From contig CM032229.1 of the NCBI GenBank assembly GCA_019009955.1, positions 144,627,501 to 144,691,500 of the forward strand: a DNA stretch of 64,000 nt. Direction: 5' to 3'. The notes under the pieces were generated by a model. That model made no database searches. It saw nothing but the letters and a program-made list of their open reading frames with translations, and was not told the origin of the DNA. Made by a program: the position numbers and the translations under genes. The first letter of the stretch is position 1. The number at the start of each line of letters is the position of its first letter. Origin of the DNA: Riptortus pedestris (taxonomy: Eukaryota; Arthropoda; Insecta; Hemiptera; Alydidae). Below, one piece after another: positions 36,252 to 46,403 of the stretch.

Positions 36252-37361
36252 AAACAAAATAAGCTGCCCTCTTTCTGAGGGTACCTGTATGGTCAGCCTC
36301 CTAGTCTGGCAATTTCTTGGTAATAATGCTTTGTTTTTTGATTTTGTTTAAATTTTAAAGGAAAATTTGGAATCAATGGAATGTGTGCAAATTAGGGGTT
36401 ATCTCAGGTGAGAGTGCAGCTTAACTTTATCATCTTTATTTTTTATATAAATGGTGATTGACGATTCTTATAGATGATTTTAGAATAAGTGTGGATAACT
36501 CTTTCATATCATCTTTTGTCAGCCCATATTCTATTAAAGTCTTCACCGTTTTTTGATGGAGGACTCCTCTTGAGCCGAACAGTAGCCTCATAACCGTCCA
36601 GTCTTGTATTTGGTATTTTTTTGAGAAATAAGGGTAGCACGGTTCATATATTGATTTCTTCTCTTGGTCCACCTCGTCTGCTTCATTTTTGTGCATCTCA
36701 AAACGGACAGTAGGATCCAGAATGAGGCCTTTTTTTTTCATTTTTCTTGATGGCTACAATATCCGCTCTTCATGGAGTGCCGTCTGAGGAATTACAAGTC
36801 ACCTCTTCAAATATATCCCAATGAGGGTGCTTCTTTTTCAAGAGGTGAGCAATTTGAGTCTGGACCTTATGATGTCGTGAATTGCGCATCTGCTCACCCC
36901 ATTGGCAGGACCCTAGGACATGGGGAAGGGTTTTGATCTCACTGCAATGTCTACAGTGGATGTTTCCTAGGTTCCTTCCTGACACAGAGCGAACTGGCAC
37001 TAGATTCACATTTATCTTCACCGCTGTTGTCCATTCTGATGAAGAGGGGCCTTTTTTGTCAGAAATCCACGCATTACTGGCCTGCAAGTCATTGAGCGTT
37101 TATACGCCTTTTCATTTAGCTGGTAAAGAGCACCACTCGCTAAAGGATTTATGGCGTAGTTCTTGTCGCAGGTTTCTGACTTTGATATTTTTGCAATCTT
37201 CTCTTTTGTAATATTGAGAGCTTTTAAGCAGTCTGATAATTCAGTAGTGAGATCTCCTGTTTGAAGTACATATGGGTTCATGTCTTTGATAAGGGCCATA
37301 CATACATTTATATGTTGTAAGAAAGCCTCTATGTATGTATGTATGTATGTATATATATTAT

Positions 37362-37417
<56 letters not shown>

Positions 37418-40400
37418 GTAACCTCTGTCTGTACATTGATTTTTTTCGCGAAATTTCACGATAACTTTTCGTTTCACATGTCATAGACACCATAAATGCA
37501 TTTTGTTTCTTTCGTGTGTGTTTGTTTGTTTGTTTGTTAACTTTTCATACAAAAACGACTGAACCGAATTTTATGAAACTTGGTATCTATATTACTACTA
37601 ACCCAACTTAGACTTTAGGCTATATTAATATCCTCTGAGAGGAACAGGAGTGGGGGGGGGTTATAAGGGAAGCCAGAAATTAAAAATAGCGATATTTCGT
37701 TTCCTATTGGTTTTTCGGCAAATATGAACATAACAAAAGTTGTTTATTTTGTTATTTAGAGTAACTTTTGTTATACGCACTTTTGCCGTATACGGAAGTA
37801 TAAATGATATATACGCTAAAAACTATAGTGGGAGTCCACAATTTTATTTGGCACAAAAGACTCAACCGAACTAAACCAATCTCGCTATGTGTATTAGGAC
37901 TAACGTTTTAATTATAAGAGGCCATACCAGCATTTCTAGGGACGGGCAGGAGTGGGGGTTGTAAGGGAGGCCTGAATTTAAAAATAGCTGTATTTAGTTT
38001 TCTATTCGTTTTTCGGCAAATATGAACATTACAAAAGTAGTTTATTTTGTTATTTAGAGTAACTTTTGTCATATTCATTTTTGTCTTTTAACAAAGTATA
38101 AACGAGATATACACTATAAACTAAAGCGGGAGTCAACTATTTCATTGGGCGCTAACGATTAAACCGAACTTAAAAAAACTCGGTATGCCAATTAGCATTA
38201 ATTCTTCCATGATTATAAGCTATATTAAAATGTTTAGGTTAGAACGGGAGTGGGGGTTATAAGGGAGGCCTGAAATAAAAATTCGCGATATTTCATTGTC
38301 TATTTGTTTTTCGACAAACATGCACATAACAAAAGTTGTTTACTCTGTTATTTAGATTAACTTTTGTTTTATACATTTCTCCAGGAACAGTGTGTGGAGC
38401 AAGTACTTTGCGTAGAAATATTGATATGCTCAACAATTCATTCCAATTTGAACTATGAGGTACCTCACCTCAAATGCCAACAACGGGTATTAACCCTAAA
38501 CACTGGGACGGGTAAATGTCAAAATATTGTGCAAAGTAAAGCCTTGCCAAAAAAATACCATCACCATTCAGCCTCAAATCAATTCCCGGGCGAAGCCGGG
38601 TATCTGAGCTAGTATATATATACATTTAAATAATCTAATATTCTTCAAATTTGAATGGTGAGGGTTGCCAACAAAACACGCTGAATTTATTTCAAATGGC
38701 TCTACTTATTTTGTAGCCGACATACACCACCTCTTCAAGGGCCATATCTTTTAGTTACAAAGAGCTCATCCCCACCAAAATAAACCTTCCATACAGGATG
38801 AACGCCCCAATATGGAAGGCTTGTGTAGAATTTAAAGTCCTTTTTGAAACATGAAGTGTAGAGGAAAGGGTTTTATTGGTGACCCACACCATAAAAATCT
38901 GAAGAATTTTTGTATCTCGAAAGCTATATATAAGAAGAAATAAATAATCTAATGTCATTATATTTAGTAACAAAATTAAAAACATTTCTCTAATGGTGTT
39001 TACATTTTTAAAAGAGCCAAAAGTCTTTAGAGAGTGGGCAATTTGACGATTTGGCAAAAACTTCAACATTGGAAGAAGTTGTTAATGATGATGATGACGA
39101 TGATGATGATTCTAGTTCTGACGATTTATTTAAAACTGTAAGTGATACACTTTGGAATATAAAGAAAAAGCAAAGGCAAGGAGTGTCTGTAGTTGAGGAC
39201 AATGAAACAAGGATTGCAAAAGCTGCAGTGAGCAAGTTCTTCGAGAACTCATTTGGTTTGAAGTAAGTTGAAGAGCATTCTAAAGATAATTCAAGATCCA
39301 TTTTTTATTTTATTTTTGAGATTAGCAACATTTCTGGTTGCTGCCAGTACTCAAACTTGGCATCCTGGATATCTAGTCCAGTAGCATACTACTTGAGTTA
39401 CTAACCCATGTAATGTGTTTCTCTCCAAGTCACACTTTCTAAATATGCATCTATTTATTCAACAGAGGAAATAGTTGTCAACAGCATAAAGTTAGATACT
39501 CCTACCGAGAGTAAAAACTGTTCATTATAGTATAACTGTTATTTATAGTGTAAACAAATTATTAATTTCACCTTGGTCATTTTAAAAATCAATAAAATAC
39601 AGAGATACTAAATAAAGTCTAATTCAACTGATGAATAACATGAATAAAAATGAAGAATATTTAATATCCTCTATACATTAAAACAAATTATACTTATTCA
39701 TTACCCTTTTGCTGTCTGTCTAACTCTCATCCCTAGAATTTCTAATCGATTTAGCATTCATATGCTTAAACATTGTTGAGGGTAACAAATGAGAGGGTTG
39801 TTAGAAAGTATTTTCATATATATTATAATTCGTTATATGAAAGTTTTGGATTTTTAAAAGCACTAAATGTTTTATATTCTATTTTCATTGAGTTAAGAAC
39901 TTTTAAGGCCTAATATTAAATAGGAAAGCGATGAACACTAAATGAAATCCGTAGCCCCTCCCTTTTTAGAAAGGGGTACCCCCCCCCAAATTAGTTATAG
40001 TACTACTATGAGGATGTTAATAAATAACATAAATAGAGAAAAGTATGCCACACAGGATCTGCACAAACTAAGCAGATTTCCCACATGTTGGAATGACACA
40101 CTATTGATGTCATCTCGCCATCTATTCTCTATTTCTCTCGTTGTAAGAAACCTATCTAAAGAAGAACTGTAACGTAAGCTGTGTATGTGATGTTTAGTGA
40201 CAAAAATTGAAAGTCAGATGAAGTGAAAGTGTACTGAAAGCTGAAAAAAGAATACAATTAACCGGGCTAATATTTGAGATATGTAGAAAATCATGTATTA
40301 AGCACACGCACAATAGCTGATTTTCCTCAAGATAAATTTGTTGATTTTATTTTTTTACGTTTAATTTGGCCAGGCTACAAGTTTTGACTGTGTAATTTGA

Positions 40401-41974
40401 CTTCATGCTTTAATGAGTATTTCAAATTTTATATGTACTGGTATTACAAACAATTACCTGTGAAGCTTACTAATGGAGACATTAATTTATTAAATAATTT
40501 ATTTCATAATTGTAAATCTTTTGGGGTAATAAAACATTGTAAACACAGTTATAAAAAAGTAATTTTAAAATGACCAACAAAGACTAAATAAAAAATATCC
40601 ATAAAAAAATTATAAACATTTTCTTACTTTTGAAAAAAACATATGCAAGATAGTTTATGTTCACGACAAACTGGCTGTACACATTAAAAAAGCGAGTGGC
40701 TTTAGCAAAACTGTTTCAGCTGAGAACCATTTGTAAGCACAGAGGTATGTTTGTCTTCCAAATTGTACGTTAATACTTTTATTTTATGTTTTTAAAGGAT
40801 AGACTACACCAACAGTTCTATGCTGAAATGCTAAATAAAAAAATGTCACTTACTATAGTTCCACTTACTAATGTTAAATTCAGTATTGCTTCTATAATGT
40901 AAACACTACAATATTAATAAAAGTGGTCCTGGTGGAATAGTTTTTTTTTTTTTTCTAGCTTCATATTTGGTTTTTTGTGGGACAAAATATGTGTTTTAGC
41001 CGTATTAATATTAAGGCTTTCATAACACAGTTTTTGAAAGAAAAAAAAATTAATCTACATTAATCAACATTCCTTCCTAGATCTCTTCATCCCTTGTATT
41101 CAGCCTATAGGCCATACAAATTTTCTGCATAGTATATCTACTATGCCCCTCTACTTCAATGGTACACCAACTGAGCTAACTGGTTCATGAATAAAATGCC
41201 ACTATAAATTCTTCTTTTAATGCATATTTATTTCTCACCAGTTATGAACATAGCTCCATTTGAAGTTGCTATAGTAGTTATAGTTTCTTTATTCAAGTTA
41301 TTATCTATTTAAAATACATTGGATTTGACCCAAAAATAATGTGTTCAATTGTACATTTTCCGTATATTAAATGTCTAAAACAAAATATTTGTTACGGATC
41401 ACGTAATGTGTTTTATGTTTTTTTTAGGTTTGTTGGAAGTGATCCATTTAATGAGGAAGATGAAGTAACTGCTGAATTTTTAAATCATCATAAAGAAGAT
41501 ATTGAAAATTTAATTTTAACTTTAAAGAATTTTGTCAAAAGGAACTCTTCAAAAGGAAAATGTATTCATAAGAATTGTTACCATTGCATAAGAAAACAAA
41601 GTAAAAGAAACACCTTAAAAGCTGAAAATGTTCATTATAACTATTTCAGGAGATCTAATTTGGAATTTCCTCCAACATCAGAAAATCAGCCACCAAAAGA
41701 ATTCCTTGTCAAGTTAAACGGATACCAAAATAAAAATGATGAATATGGCAGACTTCCATTTACAGGAATGGGAGAAACTACTGAAAGTCTTTTGAGCCTG
41801 CTTCAGAATTTAGAAAAGTCCAACTCTAACTTATCGATCAACACTAGCAAGATGGATGTGTGCTCAAAACCAACTGGAAGTCCTAGAGACAGTGAAATTC
41901 AAACTGATCCTGTATCAAACCGTACATTAAGGAAAATTGAGAGCCAAGAAAACAAATTTCTTAATAAATTGTGA
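25265..41974 (+). CDS. Unidentified multi-pass membrane protein, 9 exons, about 451 aa
   Basis: Assembled from splice sites and reading phase: 25277-25382, 27414-27428, 27908-27993, 31750-31912, 33747-33862, 34339-34386, 36361-36407, 39035-39262 and 41428-41974. Every junction keeps the frame. Translation can start at the ATG at 25277; the exon itself begins after ACAG at 25265, so at least one 5' UTR exon lies upstream. Residues 1-40 are a polar N-terminus. Hydrophobic segments follow at about 41-68, 72-104 and 124-140. The remaining 300 residues are soluble, with an eight-aspartate run near 210 and many charged residues, and a CxxxxCxxC-type cysteine cluster in the last exon (KCIHKNCYHCIRK). 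This layout suggests an ER or nuclear-envelope protein with a long cytosolic tail, but I do not recognise the family. The microexon and the exons at 34339 and 36361 are the weakest parts. The introns hold two Helitrons, an R2-like LINE end, a piggyBac-like element and SINEs. The stop TGA is at 41972. Confidence 0.7.
27414..27428 (+). CDS. Membrane-protein gene, 15-nt microexon (candidate)
   Basis: A strong acceptor (ATTTTATTTTTAG) and a perfect donor (GTAAGT) enclose 15 bases that keep phase 1 on both sides and add five residues. Skipping it also keeps the frame, so it may be an alternative exon. A similar 6-base candidate (CCACAA, 27831-27836) is also phase-neutral but less certain. Confidence 0.5.
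27908..27993 (+). CDS. Membrane-protein gene, transmembrane exon
   Basis: Acceptor TTTTCAG, then 29 residues, almost all hydrophobic (first membrane segment, including ASYLLLIIPVIK). It closes in phase 0 before AAG|GTAAGT. Confidence 0.8.
28045..28090. repeat. (TA)n microsatellite
   Basis: About 20 TA units directly before the 5' end of a Helitron. Confidence 0.95.
28085..29268 (+). mobile_element. Non-autonomous Helitron, copy A
   Basis: It begins after (TA)n with AAAATTGTAACCTCTGTCTG. It ends with the 3' hairpin TCGGGCGAAGCCGGA, then ten bases later CTAG (29264-29267) followed by host T, the Helitron end rule (hairpin, CTRR, T). Internal units of about 300 bases repeat ACCGAACTT...CTCGGTATG and GGAGTGGGGGTTATAAGGGA; one unit is partly deleted here. 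It has no Rep/helicase ORF. It lies in an intron of the membrane-protein gene. Confidence 0.85.
30160..30285 (+). repeat. Hairpin-ended family, 3' end
   Basis: Plus strand. TTTTGAACAGACCTCATTTT followed by CATC, GTAGAACCGATG, then AGCACAACCTCAGTAGCTGA and the relic hairpin TTTTCCTTGAGGAAAATCTG. Confidence 0.75.
30716..30949 (+). mobile_element. Complete tRNA-derived SINE with 11-bp target duplication
   Basis: The element runs 30727-30938 and is flanked by AAAATAATAGC at 30716-30726 and 30939-30949, an exact duplication. The head CAGGGGCTCAGG has an A-box-like sequence, with a B-box-like GAGTTTGATTCCTGCC. Then come the body (CCTTAGTTCAACCGTGGCTA) and the tail TTAATAAATTAATAATAATA. This is the best reference copy of the family here. 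Confidence 0.93.
31002..31448. mobile_element. piggyBac-like non-autonomous element
   Basis: TTAA stands at 31002-31005 and 31445-31448. The inner ends are inverted: CAGGTTGTGAGTG on the left, CACGTTGAGTG as the complement of the right end. The right part also carries two TTGCCCGC(C/T)GGC blocks. TTAA duplication with short inverted ends is the piggyBac pattern. The 439-base interior does not code. Confidence 0.6.
31750..31912 (+). CDS. Membrane-protein gene, second membrane exon
   Basis: Acceptor TATTTTCCAG, then phase 0: a hydrophobic stretch (LVIIIWLAISGF through MVGIFICVSL) followed by a short loop with two cysteines. It ends in phase 1 before GTAAAC. Confidence 0.8.
32521..33226 (+). 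mobile_element. Hairpin-ended non-autonomous repeat, best copy
   Basis: The left end GTCCGTCACGCAGGGGCTGC is followed by a fold (GCAGATTTCC ... GAGAAATCTGC). The interior includes AATTTGCAATAAGATTGG and the GATCTTTCTTTTTACATAAA block, then (TA)n at 33050-33100. The right end closes in the perfect hairpin GATTTCCCTTAAGGGAAATC plus TGCTAA. Both ends therefore contain AGCAGATTTCCC in opposite orientation. No ORF. Confidence 0.75.
33230..33600 (-). repeat. Inverted partial copy of the hairpin-ended repeat
   Basis: It starts four bases after the copy at 32521-33226 and runs the other way: AAAATGAGGTCCATTCAAAA, a short (TA)n, TTTGTCTGTTAACGCTCTA, and the complement of the interior up to the CCCCTGCTCCTACTCAGCAT block. 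The two copies form a large inverted repeat. Confidence 0.75.
33747..33862 (+). CDS. Membrane-protein gene, third membrane exon
   Basis: Acceptor GTTTTAATTTTAG. The two opening bases complete the codon left by the previous exon (G+CT). It encodes ACSAFMWVLVNDFMHYIG, then a basic segment, and ends in phase 0 before GTAAAC. An AG further upstream (33687) would give a frame stop and was rejected. Confidence 0.75.
33902..34085 (+). mobile_element. Degenerate SINE
   Basis: Plus strand. GAATTTATTTAGTGACAATC and TCCCACACTGGCTAGAAAAG mark the body; head and tail are poorly preserved. Confidence 0.65.
34339..34386 (+). CDS. Membrane-protein gene, 48-nt exon (candidate)
   Basis: Acceptor CATATTTTAG, 16 codons in phase 0 on both sides (VLPRKLALVYPSPSLK), weak donor GTAATT. 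The open frame and phase agreement support it. Confidence 0.5.
34924..35375 (-). repeat. Hairpin-ended repeat copy
   Basis: Minus strand. AGCAGATTTCCCTTTAGAGA, GACCATTGATCCTACCC, AAAATGAGAACCGTTC, TTGTCTGTTAACGCTCT, then the interior to CCCCCACTCCTACTCATGTC. Confidence 0.75.
35480..35888 (-). repeat. Hairpin-ended repeat copy, left half
   Basis: Minus strand. Interior words (ACTCGATATTTAAAC, GCTGAAATTGGACC) run to the left end TCTGCTTAGTATACGCAGCC and CCTGCATGAC. Confidence 0.7.
36181..36248. repeat. (TA)n microsatellite
   Basis: About 34 uninterrupted TA units. Confidence 0.97.
36361..36407 (+). CDS. Membrane-protein gene, 47-nt exon (candidate)
   Basis: Acceptor AAATTTTAAAG, 15 codons plus two bases, consensus donor CAG|GTGAGA. 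It fits the following exon only if the third of three consecutive AG acceptors (39034) is used. If the exon is skipped, the second AG keeps the frame. Confidence 0.45.
36436..37299 (-). pseudogene. R2-like LINE, C-terminal region with restriction-like endonuclease
   Basis: Three overlapping minus-strand frames (37299-37018, 37087-36770, 36741-36436) together read as the C-terminus of a site-specific-type non-LTR retrotransposon. In order, there is a stretch ending in VPVRSVSGRNLG and a zinc knuckle CRHCxxxxxLPHVLGxC. An endonuclease-like segment follows, with RADIVAI and then LDPTVRFE, the spacing of a PD-(D/E)xK site, and finally the closing motif WTVMRLLFGSRG. Two frameshifts (near 37070 and 36755) show it is dead. 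The reverse transcriptase domain is absent, consistent with 5' truncation. Its 3' end is 28 bases from a candidate host exon. Confidence 0.75.
37326..37413. repeat. (GTAT)n then (TA)n microsatellite
   Basis: A short run of TATG units at 37331-37350 is followed by about 23 TA units up to the Helitron start. Confidence 0.93.
37414..38613 (+). mobile_element. Non-autonomous Helitron, copy B (best copy)
   Basis: It starts ATTGTAACCTCTGTCTGTAC. It carries three internal units at about 300-base spacing (AACCGAA at 37562, 37864 and 38162). It ends with CCCGGGCGAAGCCGGG, then CTAG at 38609-38612 and T. No coding capacity. It lies in an intron of the membrane-protein gene. Confidence 0.88.
39035..39262 (+). 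CDS. Membrane-protein gene, acidic exon
   Basis: The acceptor region TCTTTAGAGAG offers three AGs. The exon encodes SGQFDDLAKTSTLEEVVN, an eight-aspartate run, then a charged helix-rich segment. It ends with two bases (AA) before the consensus donor GTAAGT, which the next exon completes with G. Confidence 0.8.
41428..41974 (+). CDS. Membrane-protein gene, last exon
   Basis: Acceptor TTTTTTTTAG. Frame continuation is exact (AA+G = Lys, then FVGSDPFNEEDEV). 181 codons follow, with the cysteine cluster KCIHKNCYHC, then a polar serine/asparagine-rich tail to TGA. A SINE begins about a dozen bases after the stop and must form most of the 3' UTR. Confidence 0.85.
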
Positions 41975-41985
41975 ACCTGAAATTT

Positions 41986-42203
41986 ATGTTTTATTTATTA
42001 ACGTCCACTTTGTGAGACTAAGACTAATTGGGACAGGTCATCTGTAGGTTACCACTTATTTATTGCCAGTATGGGACTAATGATTTTTTTTAATGAGTTT
42101 CCACTAAATAAATTCCTATTGCCCATTTAGGAATCAAACTGATGACTCTAGGTTTACCAAGTGAGATTAAGACACTTTAACTCATATAGGTAACCTGATT
42201 CCC
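41986..42203 (-). mobile_element. tRNA-derived SINE in the 3' UTR region
   Basis: Minus strand. Tail TTTATTTATTAACGTCCACT, body TGGGACTAATGATT, head CTCTAGGTTTACCAAGTGAG to CCTGATTCCC. Confidence 0.85.
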
Positions 42204-42234
42204 CTGAATATTTATAAATTTGTATTTTATATAC

Positions 42235-42239
<5 letters not shown>

Positions 42240-42289
<50 letters not shown>
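42240..42289. repeat. (TA)n microsatellite
   Basis: About 25 TA units, flanked by the short palindrome TATACCTATAATA / TATTATAGGTATA. Confidence 0.95.
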
Positions 42290-42294
<5 letters not shown>

Positions 42295-42299
42295 GTATA

Positions 42300-44244
42300 C
42301 AATATTCAAATAAAATATTTGAATTTGTATACCTATGTTATCAAATTGTGTGTCTATTATTATTATTCTCATTTTTGCATCATAATTGTAAATGCATATT
42401 TGGAACTTATCTACTTATAAATGTTATTAAGAAATTTCAGAGGACTTCATATTCATCAGGTGAGTTATAATACATTTAAAATTTGTCCATTAAGGCATTG
42501 GAAAAAGTCTATTACTTGGAAAATGTGATTGCGGCTACTTCATGTTGTCAAGAAATGATGATGGCTGCTTTCAAAATATACAAATTATTCTAACTCTAAA
42601 TCAGTGATATACTACAGTAAAATATCACTGAAACCAAAAATACAGGTCAGATGATGAAAAAACATTGATTAGTTTCATTACAAAACCATTATTGATGTGG
42701 CATTGATGCTCCAAATTACTCTGTATACTCAGGTAGTTCTTGGCTTTATTTGGGAAATCGTTTGAGAGGGAATAATGAGAATGTATGATATTTATTATAA
42801 TGCATTACTGTAAACAAACTTTTTATATTCCCCAACTAAGTACTTTTGATTTCAAAGCTTTCTGGGAACTACAATAAACTTATGTAAAAATATAATTGAC
42901 AATATAAACCATAATTATGTCATGTCTTCATTATTATGGCATACTCCATGAAAATTAAAACTTCTTTCCCTCTGGAAGACTAAAAACAATGTTGGCTATT
43001 TTAACATACAACTTCTCTTAAATTGCATCCCGTAATTTAAATACCCACGTACAAGCTCAAATCACACTTCATATAGAAATTATGAGGAGTTCAGTAAATT
43101 CAAACATATCCCAGAGCAATGTCAATTAACAGTGAAAATAACGAAGTACACCTGCCTATTTCCATTTCAAGGATGGTAACCTGTAGATAACCCGCCCCGA
43201 TTAGCCTAGTAGCATAAGTGGACGTAAAATAAAAAAATAAAAATATTTCCATTTCCTTTTGCTTTCTTAAGGCAAATTCTGAAAATAGTATTCACTGTTG
43301 TTTTGTTTAAATTATTCCTAAAAATTTTCTTTTGGGGAGAGTGTACATTCTTCTAAAACAATCCAATTATTCTTCCTAATAATATAAACTCAGATTTATT
43401 ATATAGATAATCTTTGGTCTTTCCATCTAACCAATCATTTTTGATATTCTGTAATGACTCAAAACCCCTTCTGTTTAATATAGTTAGTTTAATTAATTGA
43501 GAGAACAAGAAAAAATAAACTCTATTTTAGTGACGACTCATTGAAGAAGTAATGAGAAAAGGGCATGATCGTATAAAAAATATGTATAACTAACTCATAT
43601 GTTTAGCCAATAAATATTTGATTGAGGACAGTATTTTATTTTTATTATTCAGTTTTATTGTTAATTGTAGAAAGTTAAGTATGCCTTGCTGAGCTTTTTC
43701 TTTAATGGGAATGCGGATAATTAACAAACACTTTCATAATAAATCCAGGTGAGTTATTCCAATTTTTATATTTTTTAATTGTTGTCTATGAAAAATAAAA
43801 TAAAGATTGCTTGTACCAAAGTAATAATGAAGGGAATAAACTCTGTTCAAAGTCAAGAAAAAAAGAAAAGGAATCAATACATTTTGAGAACTAGTTTAAA
43901 TTAAAAAAACAAAAACATGAAAACATATGTTTGTTAAGTGAGTAACCCTCTACTAATAAAAATTGTATCACACTAGCACAGATATATATTTAATGTCTGG
44001 TCACTGGTTGATATGCCTTTTTTTTAAGTTTGATGGGAGGCTTGCTAGATAGTTAAGTATTAATACACGTTTTCATAGAAATGGCTCAGTGCCTCTCATT
44101 TTCATGCTGTTACTTTATAGCATGAGGCCATTGAATTTTTGACTGAATTGACCACAAGACCATAGGGAGAGTACTTCTAAAATATTCTTTTAAAGGCAGT
44201 TTTATTGTTTAGTTTAGCTTGTGTCATTTTTGGCACTAGTAGTT
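42300..44244. other. Unassigned AT-rich DNA with one SINE 3' fragment
   Basis: The only recognisable item is a 57-base plus-strand SINE end (43172-43228, GGTAACCTGTAGATAACC through AGTGGACGT). No exon or ORF of note. Confidence 0.45.
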
Positions 44245-44942
44245 GTTTATTTATTTATTTGCATCCCCTTTTGTGCTACTTTGGCTAATTGGGACGGGCT
44301 ATCTATTGGTTACCACCTGTATTTACAAGCCCTTCGGCCTTACCCGGTAACAGCTTGCAATATTTTAAGAGAGGTACTGGTTCATGGAAGTTGTATATGA
44401 TTTAATACCGGAGGACCATGTTGATGTATAAGACGGTTATTACTATTAATATTATATTGGATAATTAAATGATATTGGGGGATGGACTATTGCAGGGCAT
44501 ATATGTGTTAGTAGATTAATGATTACTTCAAGGGATGCAGATGGAATTGTGATGGTGTTCTCGGTGCTGTTCTGGTGTACTCCCTCTTTCTCCTTTCATC
44601 ATTGTCTCCCCCTGGATGCTCCTTCGTTCACTCACTCATGTTGTTAAAAGGGGTGTGAGAAAGAAACTAATATTGCTGCCACTAATGAGAGGCTCAACTC
44701 TCTCCTCCGCTGTCCTACTCACTCTACTTTACTGATCCTGTTCCTTATCTTTGTCCTTTTAACCCAAGGATGTCCTCTCAGGAACACCACCCTTTTCTAG
44801 CCAGGTTGTGACTAAGGATTTTATTTAATGAGTTTGTGACAGAAATTCCTATTGCCCAGGTGGGAATTGAACTCATGACTATATGTTTACTAATTTTTGA
44901 TTAATACCAATGTTTTACCTTACGACTAACCTGAGCCCCATC
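44245..44942 (-). mobile_element. SINE split by a solo LTR
   Basis: Minus strand. The tail and outer body occupy 44245-44317 and the remaining body and head 44787-44942. Removing the LTR and one CCACC restores the SINE sequence GGTTACCACCCTTTTCTAGC. Confidence 0.88.
44318..44786. mobile_element. Solo LTR, 469 bp
   Basis: It begins TGTATTTACA and ends AGGAACA, the TG...CA rule. CCACC stands directly before (44313-44317) and directly after (44787-44791), a 5-bp target duplication. It sits inside a SINE whose two halves are otherwise contiguous, so the borders are certain to a base or two. The internal region was lost by LTR-LTR recombination, so the superfamily cannot be told. Confidence 0.85.
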
Positions 44943-46337
44943 CATATATGAGGAAGTAAAAAAAAAAATCATCTTTTTTTCATTTAGAGTGTTTGGAGTG
45001 TTAGTTCACATGAAAATTCAGTGTATTAAATACTTCTGAAAAAATTCTATTCTTTTAATTGTTTCTATAGTGCTGAGAGAACCTTCCGAACATGTAAGAG
45101 AATACTACTTTTGTATCATTAAAATGAGTTATTTCAAGAAATCAAACAAGCAACTCCAAAACAGTTTTAAAATTAGTGTTCCACTCTAGTTACTCTTAGT
45201 CACGAACTATGCTAACATGTTTTGTTATAATGACTCTGGCTTTTATAAATATTCCAAATTAACCTTCTGCGCTTCCAACTTCTTGTATGGAAATGTTTAA
45301 ATAATTTTTATCCCGGTCCAATAAGAATAATAATTTTATTCAAATCAAACAGTCGATGTACAGGCAAGAAGTGTGGTCTACCACTAGTAAGTGTTAGGAG
45401 TAATCAACAGGCTTCTCAGAGGGCAGCACCTCCTTCAAAGTGAGATCTATGAAAATAAATAATGAATAAGTTTGGAGTTCTTGTAGTGGTTAAGATACAA
45501 ATGAGAGAGAGAGAGTAGGTAAATTTTAGCAGATTTCCCTTAAGGAATATCAGCTATTATAGTTTTACTCTTGACAGGATTTTTGAAAAAAAAAAAAAAT
45601 ACTCTATCTAGGAGATAACAAATATAATTTTTATTCAAAACTATATAAATATTGTAGATGTACAGTTTCCAGAGCTATGGTATTATGTGAGAAGGCAAAG
45701 CAAAAATGGCAAAGTTTACGAAATATTTTAAAATAGCCGCGGTAAAGTCCAGATCAGGCATACATAAACCCAAATGCTCTAAATTCTTAAGGGTGAGCAT
45801 TTTTTACATGTATAGTAATTTGTATTAGATACTTATTAATAACTAATGTATGTTTTTTCACTACCTGTTTTCCCCATGTATTCATCTCAAATAATTGAAA
45901 AGATATTTTGAATATTATACTGTTATATAAACAATTTTTTAATTTAAAATAAATACCAATTTATCTGCACAAAGAGTCTCAATTTTCCTTATTAAATCAA
46001 TCTTCAAAAGTCAGATGATAATTGAAGTTACCAAGCATAAATTTGATCATTCATGAACTATTTAATTTGATTAATAATAACAATATTTTAAGTGGTACAT
46101 AAAATCTACTTATTAAGTAGCTGGAGTAAGAATTTCTTAATAATTTATTTCATTATTCATTTTTGTACTTTGAGCATAAGCCAAGTACTTGTTTGGTCAT
46201 GTTAAGTGAATTATTTTTTTGTCTATAATGACATTTACTAGCACTAGGGCACTACAAAATACATTAACCCATAATGGGATAAAATATATATGTTTAATAC
46301 TAAACATTATTTATTTATTCTGATTTTTCTATTTTAT

Positions 46338-46340
<3 letters not shown>
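44943..46340. other. Unassigned DNA with a hairpin-family relic
   Basis: A minus-strand relic at 45523-45645 (TTTTAGCAGATTTCCCTTAA, then a relic of the following 120 bases). No gene was seen. Confidence 0.45.

Positions 46341-46342
<2 letters not shown>

Positions 46343-46398
<56 letters not shown>
46343..46398. repeat. (TA)n microsatellite
   Basis: About 28 TA units at the 5' end of Helitron copy C. Confidence 0.97.

Positions 46399-46403
<5 letters not shown>

Noticed and set aside
36882..37211. 109-codon plus-strand ORF
   Set aside because: Lies antisense to the R2-like endonuclease remnant.
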